DNA from: Rhizobiaceae bacterium
GTDB taxonomy: Bacteria > Pseudomonadota > Alphaproteobacteria > Rhizobiales > Rhizobiaceae
Length of the DNA: 5,442 nucleotides
Direction: 5' to 3'
Assembly: GCA_020696915.1 (NCBI GenBank)
Contig: JAJFMR010000223.1
Span: 1 to 5,442, forward strand
The position numbers and the translations under genes were made by a program. Shown here in pieces: positions 1 through 5,442 of this stretch. The notes beneath the pieces were generated by a model, which saw nothing but the letters and a program-made list of their open reading frames with translations, searched no databases and had not been told where the DNA came from. Position 1 is the stretch's first letter. Each line of letters starts with the position of its first letter.

Positions 1-1
1 C

Positions 2-31
2 GACGGGCTCGTTGCGGCCAAGGCTGCCTGA
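2..31 (+). CDS. C-terminal tail of upstream gene (probably FabZ-type dehydratase)
   Basis: Only the last nine codons and the stop would lie in the window. This frame reads DGLVAAKAA and ends in TGA at 29-31. The sequence resembles the end of a hot-dog-fold 3-hydroxyacyl-ACP dehydratase, and in rhizobial VLCFA clusters a fabZ-like gene lies directly upstream of fabF2XL; both points are inference from very little sequence. A competing frame (1-48) would end in a TGA overlapping the next start codon as ATGA, but it encodes a Cys/Arg-rich peptide that looks less like protein. The gap to the next start would be 13 nt, consistent with one operon. Confidence 0.4.
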   Translation, partial: DGLVAAKAA

Positions 32-44
32 TGCCTGTGGCGCG

Positions 45-1232
45 ATGAGCTCCAACGACGTTCTCATCACCGGCATCGGGCTGGTCTCCGCGCTCGGCGA
101 AGGCGTCGACGCGCACTGGCAGAAGCTGACGGCCAATAAGCCGCAGCCGATCACCGACGACACGCGCTTTCCACCCTACGTGATCCACCCGCTCCCGGTT
201 ATCGACTGGGGGTTGCAGATCCCCAAGCGTGGCGATCAGCGGCAGATGGAAACCTGGCAGCGGCTCGGCACCTATGCCGCCGGCCTGGCGCTCGACGATG
301 CCGGCGTCAAGGCCGACGAGGCGCTGTGCTCCTCCATGGACATGGTCGTGGCGGCGGCGGGCGGCGAGCGCGACGAGGAAGTCGACGCGCGCATCCTGCA
401 GGCCTCCGAGAGCCGCAACGACCGCGAGGTCCTGCTCAACGAGCGGCTGACGACGGAGCTGCGCCCGACGCTCTTTCTGGCGCAGCTCTCCAACCTGCTG
501 GCCGGCAACATTTCCATCGTCCACAAGGTGACCGGCTCGTCGCGAACGTTCATGGGCGAGGAAGGCGCCGGCGTCTCGGCAGTCGAGACGGCGGCGGCGC
601 GCATCCGCTCGGGCCAGTCGACGCACATGCTGGTCGGCGGCGCCTTCCAGACCGAGCACCACGACATGCTGATCGGCTACGAGCTCGCCGGATATCTGCA
701 CCGCGGGCCATGGCGTCCCGTATGGGAGCGGCAGGGATTCGCCGGCGGCGGCGTGGTCAGCGGCTCGGGTGCCGCATTCCTGGTGCTCGAGGCGCGTTCC
801 CATGCGGCGCGCCGCGCCCGAACGCCCTATGCGCGGCTCGAGCGGGTGGTTTCGGACCGCATCCGCCGCAGCCAGGACGACCTTGCCGGGGGGATCGCCT
901 CGCTTGCCCGCGCGGTGGCGGGTGACCGGACGCCTGGCTTGCTGACGCTGTCGGGCGCTTCGGGCGCGCACGCGGCGACACGGGCCGAGAAGCAGGCGCT
1001 CGACGGGCTGGGCCTGACGGTGCGGGGCCTGTCGTCGCTCACCGGTCACCTCAAGGAGGCGCAGTTCCCGTTCGCGGTCGCGCTTGCCGCTCTTGCGGTC
1101 AGCAAGCGGCAAGCCTATCCCCCGTTCGACCCTGCGGCGGAAACGCCGTTCGCGGGCAGGCCGGAGTCAGTCATTGCAACGACGGTCGGCTATCACCAGT
1201 TTGAGGGCATGGCGCTGGTCTCGAGCGCCTGA
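45..1232 (+). CDS. fabF2XL: Degenerate beta-ketoacyl-ACP synthase, FabF2XL type (chain-length-factor-like)
   Basis: This 395-aa thiolase-fold protein has the length and layout of KAS II. It has an N-terminal ITGIGLVSALG strand (residues 8-18), the VGGA turn near 197-200, and a glycine-rich segment near 232-242. It matches the fabF2XL gene of rhizobial VLCFA clusters by position. The active site is degenerate. By my hand alignment to its neighbour, the nucleophilic Cys is Glu173 (in MGEEGAG), the first catalytic His is Gly304 (in SGASG), and only the second His survives (His335 in TGH). The C-terminal GFGG turn is also lost (GYHQFEG, 382-388). It probably cannot condense alone and may pair with the downstream ketosynthase. 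ATG at 45 is chosen because the conserved strand begins a few residues later. A TTG at 12 would add 11 unconvincing residues and overlap the upstream tail. No strong ribosome site is visible. Confidence 0.85.
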   Translation: MSSNDVLITGIGLVSALGEGVDAHWQKLTANKPQPITDDTRFPPYVIHPLPVIDWGLQIPKRGDQRQMETWQRLGTYAAGLALDDAGVKADEALCSSMDMVVAAAGGERDEEVDARILQASESRNDREVLLNERLTTELRPTLFLAQLSNLLAGNISIVHKVTGSSRTFMGEEGAGVSAVETAAARIRSGQSTHMLVGGAFQTEHHDMLIGYELAGYLHRGPWRPVWERQGFAGGGVVSGSGAAFLVLEARSHAARRARTPYARLERVVSDRIRRSQDDLAGGIASLARAVAGDRTPGLLTLSGASGAHAATRAEKQALDGLGLTVRGLSSLTGHLKEAQFPFAVALAALAVSKRQAYPPFDPAAETPFAGRPESVIATTVGYHQFEGMALVSSA

Positions 1233-1241
1233 ACTCCGTTT

Positions 1242-1248
1242 GGGGACG
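1242..1248 (+). promoter_or_regulatory. Ribosome binding site of fabF1XL
   Basis: GGGGACG lies with GGGGA seven bases before ATG 1254. This spacing favours that start over the in-frame ATG at 1263. The same heptamer precedes the next gene at 2531-2537. Confidence 0.5.
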
Positions 1249-1253
1249 TTTTC

Positions 1254-2528
1254 ATGGCCAGGATGACGGATCACCTCGGCAGGCCGGTCGTTGCCGTTAC
1301 CGGCATCGGCGTGGTCACCGCGCTAGGCGTCGGCAAGGGCGAGAACTGGGCAGCGCTCACCGGCGGCCGGTCGGGCATTCACCCGATCACCCGCTTTCCG
1401 ACCGACCATCTCAGGACGACGATTTCCGGAACCGTCGATTTCCTGCCGTCGAGCTCGAAAGGGGCCAGCCAGCTGACCTACGAGCTCGCCGAGACGGCGG
1501 CCGGCGAGGCGGTCCTCGAGGCCGGGATCGGCGGCAGTGACTTCGGCGGACCGCTGTTTCTGGCGGCGCCGCCCGTTGACCTCGAATGGCGGGACCGGTT
1601 CGCCCTCTACACCGCCTCCCCCGCTTCGGGCACCGCATCGGAGCGGGTGCGCGCCGTGGCGCGCGAGCTGCCGTCGCTCGAGATCTTCGACTCCGGCCAG
1701 TACGGCAAAATCGCCGACCGGCTTGCCGAGCGCTTCGGAACACGCGGCCTGCCGATCACGCTGTCGACGGCTTGCGCCTCCGGCGCCACGGCAATCCAGC
1801 TCGGCGTCGAATCGATCAGGCGCGGCGAGTCCGACCGGGCGCTGGCGATCGGCGCCGACGGCTCGGTAAACGCCGAGGCGCTCATCCGTTTCTCGCTGCT
1901 GTCGGCGCTCTCCACCCATAACGAGGCGCCGGAGAAGGCCTCGAAGCCGTTCTCCCGCGACCGTGACGGCTTCGTGATCGCCGAGGGCGCCGCCGCCCTC
2001 GTTCTGGAATCGCTGGAGAGCGCGCGCTCCCGGGGCGCCGCCGTGCTGGGCATCCTGCGCGGCTGCGGTGAAAAGGCCGACGACTTCCACCGCACCCGCT
2101 CGAAACCCGACGGGTCGCCGGCGATCGCGGCGGTGCGGGCGGCACTTGCCGACGCCGGGCTTGCCGAAGACGAGATCGCCTACGTCAATGCGCACGGCAC
2201 CTCGACTCCGGAAAACGACAAGATGGAGCACCTGTCCCTTTCGGAGGTGTTCGGGGCGCGCATACGCGACATTCCGGTGTCTTCCAACAAATCGATGATC
2301 GGCCACACCCTGTCGGCGGCCGGCGCCGTCGAAGCCGCCTTCTCCCTGATGACCATGCGCGAATCGGTCATTCCGCCGACCATCAATTACGACGTGCCCG
2401 ACCCGTCGATCGAACTCGACGTGGTGCCGAACGTGAAGCGCGACGCCGACGTGGCGACGGTGCTGTCCAATTCCTTCGGCTTCGGCGGTCAGAACACCTG
2501 CCTCGTGCTGGCGCGCGAAGCCGTCTAG
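1254..2528 (+). CDS. fabF1XL: Beta-ketoacyl-ACP synthase, FabF1XL type (catalytic)
   Basis: This 424-aa KAS II-type condensing enzyme would extend acyl chains on an ACP with malonyl-ACP in the cytoplasm. The full triad is visible: Cys174 in STACASG, His314 in NAHGTSTPEND and His351 in MIGHTLSAAG. The conserved Lys346 (SNKSMIG) and the C-terminal FGFGG turn (408-412) are also present. The N-terminal VTGIGVVTALG strand (15-25) is typical. It lies 21 nt after the degenerate paralogue and 15 nt before the dehydrogenase gene. In Rhizobium the corresponding gene belongs to the acpXL-lpxXL cluster that makes 27-hydroxyoctacosanoic acid for lipid A, so the likely substrates are long AcpXL-bound chains. 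That specificity is inferred from synteny. A housekeeping FabF is the alternative, but the context argues against it. Confidence 0.93.
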   Translation: MARMTDHLGRPVVAVTGIGVVTALGVGKGENWAALTGGRSGIHPITRFPTDHLRTTISGTVDFLPSSSKGASQLTYELAETAAGEAVLEAGIGGSDFGGPLFLAAPPVDLEWRDRFALYTASPASGTASERVRAVARELPSLEIFDSGQYGKIADRLAERFGTRGLPITLSTACASGATAIQLGVESIRRGESDRALAIGADGSVNAEALIRFSLLSALSTHNEAPEKASKPFSRDRDGFVIAEGAAALVLESLESARSRGAAVLGILRGCGEKADDFHRTRSKPDGSPAIAAVRAALADAGLAEDEIAYVNAHGTSTPENDKMEHLSLSEVFGARIRDIPVSSNKSMIGHTLSAAGAVEAAFSLMTMRESVIPPTINYDVPDPSIELDVVPNVKRDADVATVLSNSFGFGGQNTCLVLAREAV

Positions 2529-2530
2529 CC

Positions 2531-2537
2531 GGGGACG
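2531..2537 (+). promoter_or_regulatory. Ribosome binding site of adhXL
   Basis: GGGGACG lies directly after the fabF1XL stop, with GGGGA eight bases before ATG 2544. It supports that start and repeats the motif before fabF1XL. Confidence 0.5.
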
Positions 2538-2543
2538 CGACCG

Positions 2544-3572
2544 ATGCGCGCACTGCAGCTGATCGACGACCGCCGGCTCGAGGCGGTCGACATCGCGCCG
2601 CCGCCCGCCCCGGCCATCGGCGAGGTGACGGTGAGGATCAAGGCCGTCGCGCTGAACCACATCGACGTCTGGGGCTGGCGCGGCATGGCCTTCGCCAAGC
2701 GGAAGCTGCCGCTCACCATCGGCGCCGAAGCCTCGGGCGAGGTCGAGACGATCGGACCGGGCGTATCCGGCCTGGCGCCCGGCCAGCTCGTCGCCATCTA
2801 CGGCGCCCGCACCTGCGGCCTCTGCCGGCCCTGCCGCGAGGGCCGCGACAATCTGTGCGAGCATGTCGCCGGCGTCCACGGCTTTCACCTCGACGGTTTT
2901 GCCCAGGAGCGCATCAATCTGCCGGCGCGGCTGCTGGTGCCGGCACCGCCCGGGCTCGGCGACGTTGCCGCGGCGCTGGCGCCGGTCACCTTCGGCACCG
3001 TTGAACACATGCTGTTCGACAATGCCCGGCTCGAGCCCGGGGAAACGATCCTCGTGCACGCCGGCGGCTCGGGGATCGGCACGGCGGCGATCCAGCTGGC
3101 CAAGAAGACGGGCTGCACGGTGATCACCACGGTGGGCTCGGCCGCCAAGATGGAGAAGGTCGCGGCGCTCGGCGCCGACCACGCCATCAACTACCGTGAG
3201 GATCGCTTCGAAGGAGTGATTCGCAAGCTGACCCGCAAGAAGGGCGTCGACGTGGTCTTCGAGCATGTCGGGGCCGACACCTTCGCGGCTTCGATGCTGT
3301 CCCTGAAGCGCGGCGGCAGGCTGGTCACCTGCGGCTCGACCTCCGGCGTCTCGGCGCAGATCAACCTGATGCAGCTGTTCCAGCAGCAGCTGAAGATCTT
3401 CGGTTCCTTCGGCTGCCGCATGGAGAACATGGCCAACGCCATGCTTAAGATGGCGGCCGGGGTGGCCCAGCCGGTCGTCGATTCGGAGGTGACGTTCGAG
3501 GGCATCGATGCGGCGCTGCAACGCATCGAGAACCGGGACGTCTTCGGCAAGATCGTCCTGCGGATGGGCTAG
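2544..3572 (+). CDS. adh2XL: MDR-family zinc-binding dehydrogenase, AdhXL type; candidate VLCFA enoyl reductase
   Basis: This 342-aa medium-chain dehydrogenase/reductase has an N-terminal GroES-like domain (about 1-140) and a Rossmann domain with the nucleotide-binding motif HAGGSGIGTAAIQLAK at 172-187. The structural-zinc loop is complete: Cys91, Cys94, Cys97 and Cys105. The catalytic-zinc positions are not. The usual Cys near residue 38 is in ALNHID (Asn38-His39), and the usual GHE is GAE (60-62), as in zinc-independent quinone reductases and enoyl reductases. Alcohol dehydrogenase activity is therefore doubtful. Reduction of the 2-enoyl intermediate during C28 elongation would fit its place between the ketosynthases and the acyltransferase, but this is inference. 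Databases usually call this cluster member a zinc-binding alcohol dehydrogenase. It starts 15 nt after fabF1XL and ends 3 nt before lpxXL, so it is surely co-transcribed. Confidence 0.88.
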   Translation: MRALQLIDDRRLEAVDIAPPPAPAIGEVTVRIKAVALNHIDVWGWRGMAFAKRKLPLTIGAEASGEVETIGPGVSGLAPGQLVAIYGARTCGLCRPCREGRDNLCEHVAGVHGFHLDGFAQERINLPARLLVPAPPGLGDVAAALAPVTFGTVEHMLFDNARLEPGETILVHAGGSGIGTAAIQLAKKTGCTVITTVGSAAKMEKVAALGADHAINYREDRFEGVIRKLTRKKGVDVVFEHVGADTFAASMLSLKRGGRLVTCGSTSGVSAQINLMQLFQQQLKIFGSFGCRMENMANAMLKMAAGVAQPVVDSEVTFEGIDAALQRIENRDVFGKIVLRMG

Positions 3573-3575
3573 CGA

Positions 3576-4607
3576 ATGCCGGCACGCAATGGACCGGCGG
3601 CGTTCTTTCGCCGGACGGCGCATGTCGCGCGCGACCGTGGGCGGCTGGTGTTTCGCCACCGCATCCTGCCGATGGCGCGGCGTGTCAACCACTGGCTGAT
3701 CGCGCAGGCCGCCAGGCTGGGAATCTGGCTGCTTCGCCGCCTTCCCGAGGATCGCGCGCTCGACGCCTCCGCATGGATAGCCAGGAAGGTCGGTCCGTGG
3801 TTCGGCCGCCACCGGACGGCGATCGACAATCTCCGCCGCGCCTATCCCGCCAAGCCGGACGTCGAGATCGAGGCCATTGCCGGCGACATGTGGGGACACA
3901 TGGCGCGGCTCGCCGCGGAGTATATCTTTCTGGACAGGCTCTTCGACTACCGCCCGGACGACCCCCTGCAGGGCCGCATCGAGCTCGACGGCGTGCAGCG
4001 TTTCCTTGACCTTGCCGCGGAGGTTGGCCGGCCCCACATCGTCTTCACCGCGCATCTCGGCTGTTTCGAGCTGCTGCCGATCGCCTGTACGATGCACGGG
4101 ACCCCGTTCACGTCGCTGTTCAGGCCGCCCAACAATCCCTACATCGCCAGCTTCCTGCATTCGAAGCGGACCTCGTCGATGGGCGAGCTTCTGGCATCCG
4201 ACCGCGGCGCTGCCTTTACCTTGTCTTCCGTGCTGGAGAAGGGCGGCAATGTCGGCGCGCTGGTCGACCAGAAATTCCGGAACGGCATTGCCACCACCTT
4301 CTTCGGACGCCCCTGCGAGAGCAATCCGATCGTGCCGATGCTGGCGCGCCGCTTCGACTGCAAAGTCTATCCGGCGCGCTGTATCCGTTTGCCGAACAAC
4401 CGCTACAGGCTGGCGATCGAAGAACCGCTGAAGCTGGCTCGCAACGCCGACGGCGACATCGACGTGGCGGCCGCCACGCAGCAGCTCGCCGACACCGTCG
4501 AGCGCTGGGTGCGCGAGGACCCCGCGCAATGGATGTGGTTTCACAAGCGCTGGGCGATCAGCGACCGCAACCGCCACCGCCGCAGGCCACCGAAACGCGC
4601 AGCGTAG
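3576..4607 (+). CDS. lpxXL: Lipid A very-long-chain acyltransferase LpxXL
   Basis: This 343-aa protein of the LpxL/HtrB acyltransferase family would act at the inner face of the cytoplasmic membrane. In rhizobia LpxXL moves the 27-hydroxyoctacosanoyl group from AcpXL to the lipid A precursor as a secondary acyloxyacyl chain. The catalytic HX4E motif is His160-Glu165 (HLGCFE). Other family marks are FRPPNNP (182-188), the DQK segment (231-233) and the C-terminal QWMWFHKRW (318-326). Residues about 40-55 form a short hydrophobic stretch (WLIAQAARLGIWLL) that may anchor the protein, and the C-terminus is very basic. ATG 3576 follows the previous stop by 3 nt. An in-frame ATG at 3672 would give 311 aa, closer to common LpxL lengths, and neither start has a clear ribosome site, so the first 32 residues are uncertain. 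Confidence 0.92.
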   Translation: MPARNGPAAFFRRTAHVARDRGRLVFRHRILPMARRVNHWLIAQAARLGIWLLRRLPEDRALDASAWIARKVGPWFGRHRTAIDNLRRAYPAKPDVEIEAIAGDMWGHMARLAAEYIFLDRLFDYRPDDPLQGRIELDGVQRFLDLAAEVGRPHIVFTAHLGCFELLPIACTMHGTPFTSLFRPPNNPYIASFLHSKRTSSMGELLASDRGAAFTLSSVLEKGGNVGALVDQKFRNGIATTFFGRPCESNPIVPMLARRFDCKVYPARCIRLPNNRYRLAIEEPLKLARNADGDIDVAAATQQLADTVERWVREDPAQWMWFHKRWAISDRNRHRRRPPKRAA

Positions 4608-4693
4608 CCGCTTGATGGAGCGACCTGCTTCGCGGCGGTTGGTGAGGCCCTGCGCCGTCGGAGCATGAGCTTTATGATCGCCTCGGCCAGTGA
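4608..4693. other. Intergenic DNA after lpxXL, no gene seen
   Basis: I see no stem followed by a T-run that would end the operon, and no convincing promoter. The 15-mer at 4651-4665 (TGCGCCGTCGGAGCA) matches 13 of 15 bases of the reverse complement of part of the 31-bp direct repeat found further right, so this stretch may be an eroded part of the same repeat family. That is weak evidence. Confidence 0.35.
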
Positions 4694-4778
4694 AGCGGGA
4701 CGCGGCCGCCACACCTTCGTCATCCTCGGGCAAGCGAAGCGCGACCCGGGGACCCATGCCTGACCGGCGCGGCCGTGC
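4694..4778 (+). repeat. Palindromic intergenic repeat, copy A (left inverted repeat)
   Basis: This is the left partner of a long inverted repeat with 5221-5316. From 4705 to 4778 it matches the reverse complement of the right copy with only three substitutions and one 10-nt gap. The outer AGCGGGACGC (4694-4703) also matches. Inside lies a hairpin, TCCTCGGG (4723-4730) with CCCGGGGA (4745-4752), eight pairs including one G-T, around a 14-nt loop. Related GTCATCCTCGGG...CCCGAGGATCC palindromes are common between genes in alphaproteobacteria; the family link is from memory. Confidence 0.85.
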
Positions 4779-4855
4779 CCGCGCGGACGACTTTCCGCAC
4801 CGCTCGAGCGCATAGGAAGATGTTGCGTTTCCAAAGGTTTGAACTACCGTTGGGG

Positions 4856-5143
4856 ATGACCGGATATGTCTACATGACCGCCAGCCAGAAGCGCGGCACT
4901 ATCTATATCGGCGTCACGAACGACCTCGGCCGCCGCATCCCCGAGCACAAGCAAGGCAACGGCTCGCGTTTCACGAAGCGTTACGGCGTGGATCGGCTCG
5001 TCTGGTACGAGGAGCATTTCGACGTCCGGGACGCCATCCAGCGGGAGAAATCGCTGAAGCGCTGGCGACGACAATGGAAGATCGAGCTGATCGAGAAGAC
5101 CAACCCGGAATGGCACGAGCTACTCCGCGGCGGAGGCTGGTGA
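4856..5143 (+). CDS. Small GIY-YIG nuclease-domain protein
   Basis: This 95-aa protein is essentially a single GIY-YIG domain, the usual size for the small stand-alone bacterial family. The GIY element is YVY (residues 4-6) and the YIG element is Y17-I18-G19. The helix carries RRIPEH (26-31), with the catalytic-type Arg and His, and the conserved acid is Glu64 in IQREKSLKRW. The end has the typical NPEW (83-86). All key residues are present, so the gene looks intact. Its substrate and role are unknown; related proteins are annotated as putative endonucleases. In-frame ATGs at 4820 (107 aa, with AGGAAG directly before it) and 4775 (122 aa) are alternatives. ATG 4856 is preferred because the family begins just before the GYVY strand, although only a GGGG touches it upstream. 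The gene lies alone between inverted repeats, suggesting it travels with or acts on them. Confidence 0.85.
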   Translation: MTGYVYMTASQKRGTIYIGVTNDLGRRIPEHKQGNGSRFTKRYGVDRLVWYEEHFDVRDAIQREKSLKRWRRQWKIELIEKTNPEWHELLRGGGW

Positions 5144-5175
5144 GACGGCCGCTACACCGCGCGTTTTTTCGGTGG

Positions 5176-5206
5176 CCCTTCGGGCAGTGCTCCGGCGGTG
5201 CAGAAT
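5176..5206 (+). repeat. 31-bp direct repeat, copy 1
   Basis: It is identical to 5373-5403, and weaker similarity continues about 18 nt further. GTGCTCC (5187-5193) pairs perfectly with GGAGCAC (5218-5224), and GCGG/CCGC can pair inside, so this copy forms a hairpin that abuts repeat copy B. Confidence 0.85.
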
Positions 5207-5224
5207 TCCGCGGCGCAGGAGCAC
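5187..5224 (+). repeat. Hairpin spanning direct repeat copy 1 and its edge
   Basis: A 7-bp perfect outer stem, GTGCTCC with GGAGCAC, encloses an imperfect GC-rich inner stem. No T-run follows, so it does not look like a terminator. It overlaps the first bases of copy B at 5221. Confidence 0.5.
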
Positions 5225-5316
5225 GGCCGCGCTGTTCAGGCATGGGTCCCCGGGTCGCGCTCCGCTTCGCTTCGCTTGCCCGAGGATGACGAAGGTATGG
5301 CGGCAGGCGTCCCGCT
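5221..5316 (-). repeat. Palindromic intergenic repeat, copy B (right inverted repeat)
   Basis: This is the inverted partner of copy A. The hairpin is TCCCCGGG (5247-5254) with CCCGAGGA (5279-5286). Its loop is 10 nt longer than in copy A, containing reiterated GAAGCG-like units when read on the minus strand. The outer GCGTCCCGCT (5307-5316) matches the outer end of copy A, so the two copies bracket 4779-5220, including the nuclease gene. Confidence 0.85.
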
Positions 5317-5318
5317 AT

Positions 5319-5367
5319 CCCCTTCGTCATCCTTGGGCGGAGCGAAGCGGAGACCCCAGGACCCATG
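5319..5367 (+). repeat. Palindromic intergenic repeat, copy C
   Basis: A third, more diverged copy in the same orientation as copy A. It shares CCTTCGTCATCCT at its start and ACCCATG at its end. The stem TCCTTGGG (5330-5337) with CCCCAGGA (5354-5361) carries one mismatch, and the loop again holds GGAGCGAAGCGG-type sequence. It sits two bases from copy B in the opposite orientation, forming a compound palindrome. Confidence 0.8.
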
Positions 5368-5372
5368 TCGTA

Positions 5373-5403
5373 CCCTTCGGGCAGTGCTCCGGCGGTGCAG
5401 AAT
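5373..5403 (+). repeat. 31-bp direct repeat, copy 2
   Basis: It is identical to 5176-5206 at an offset of 197 bp. A shorter stem, GTGCT (5384-5388) with AGCAC (5416-5420), can form, and a perfect 10-bp palindrome GCGGCGCCGC follows at 5406-5415. No gene is seen from here to the window end. Confidence 0.85.
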
Positions 5404-5442
5404 CAGCGGCGCCGCAGCACCGGCGGATGTTGCACCCCCTCC

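Noticed and set aside
272..1042. Antisense and out-of-frame open frames over the first ketosynthase gene
   Set aside because: Their products are Arg/Ala/Pro/Ser-rich with no family motifs, and the sense frame is a clear thiolase-fold protein.
1323..4757. A 1144-codon stop-free frame on the minus strand, antisense to fabF1XL, adhXL and lpxXL
   Set aside because: It runs opposite three well-recognised genes, and its product is low-complexity Arg/Gly/Ala/His/Asp-rich sequence with no domain I recognise. Long antisense open frames are expected in high-GC genes with G/C-biased third positions.
4541..4834. A 97-codon minus-strand frame between lpxXL and the nuclease gene
   Set aside because: Its middle is a translation of repeat copy A, and one end is antisense to lpxXL. 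Such frames are commonly annotated as hypothetical proteins but have no independent support.
5155..5174. Possible terminator after the nuclease gene (CACCG stem, TTTTTT, CGGTG)
   Set aside because: The T-run at 5164-5169 lies inside the loop rather than after the stem, and the stem is only five pairs, so it does not fit an intrinsic terminator.
4694..5316. Insertion sequence flanked by terminal inverted repeats
   Set aside because: The enclosed gene is a GIY-YIG domain protein, not a transposase, and no short target-site duplication is visible outside the repeats. A third copy also shows that the repeat exists apart from the pair.
4971..5366. A 131-codon minus-strand frame over the nuclease gene and right-hand repeats
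   Set aside because: It is antisense to an intact GIY-YIG gene and otherwise a translation of repeat copies B and C.
5176..5420. CRISPR array
   Set aside because: There are only two copies of the 31-mer, 197 bp apart, and the interval is filled by other repeats rather than a unique spacer.

Overview
The window is high-GC DNA (roughly two thirds G+C, judged by eye) with the gene order of the very-long-chain fatty acid (VLCFA) / lipid A cluster of Hyphomicrobiales (Rhizobium, Mesorhizobium, Brucella relatives). Protein style and the type of intergenic repeat suggest a Mesorhizobium-like member of Phyllobacteriaceae, but the genus is inference.

Positions 2-4607 hold one tightly packed plus-strand operon. 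A short tail of an upstream gene ends at 31 (by synteny probably the FabZ-type dehydratase). It is followed by a degenerate ketosynthase (FabF2XL type, 45-1232), an intact ketosynthase (FabF1XL type, 1254-2528), an MDR-family dehydrogenase/reductase (AdhXL type, 2544-3572) and the VLCFA acyltransferase LpxXL (3576-4607). Gaps between genes are 3-21 nt. In characterised rhizobia these genes, with the carrier AcpXL, build 27-hydroxyoctacosanoate (C28) and attach it to lipid A. Here the first ketosynthase has lost the catalytic Cys and one catalytic His, while its neighbour keeps the full triad. This suggests a ketosynthase/chain-length-factor type pair. The dehydrogenase keeps a structural-zinc Cys4 loop but lacks catalytic-zinc ligands, so it may be the enoyl reductase of the pathway.

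Positions 4608-5442 are different: a repeat-rich intergenic tract around one small gene for a GIY-YIG nuclease-domain protein (4856-5143). The gene sits between two long, nearly identical inverted repeats (4694-4778 and 5221-5316), each built on a TCCTCGGG...CCCGGGGA hairpin. A third copy lies at 5319-5367. A 31-bp perfect direct repeat (5176-5206 and 5373-5403) brackets the two right-hand copies. This cassette-like arrangement of a small nuclease gene inside palindromic repeats is the least explained part of the window.

No tRNA, rRNA, CRISPR array, transposase or convincing promoter was seen.
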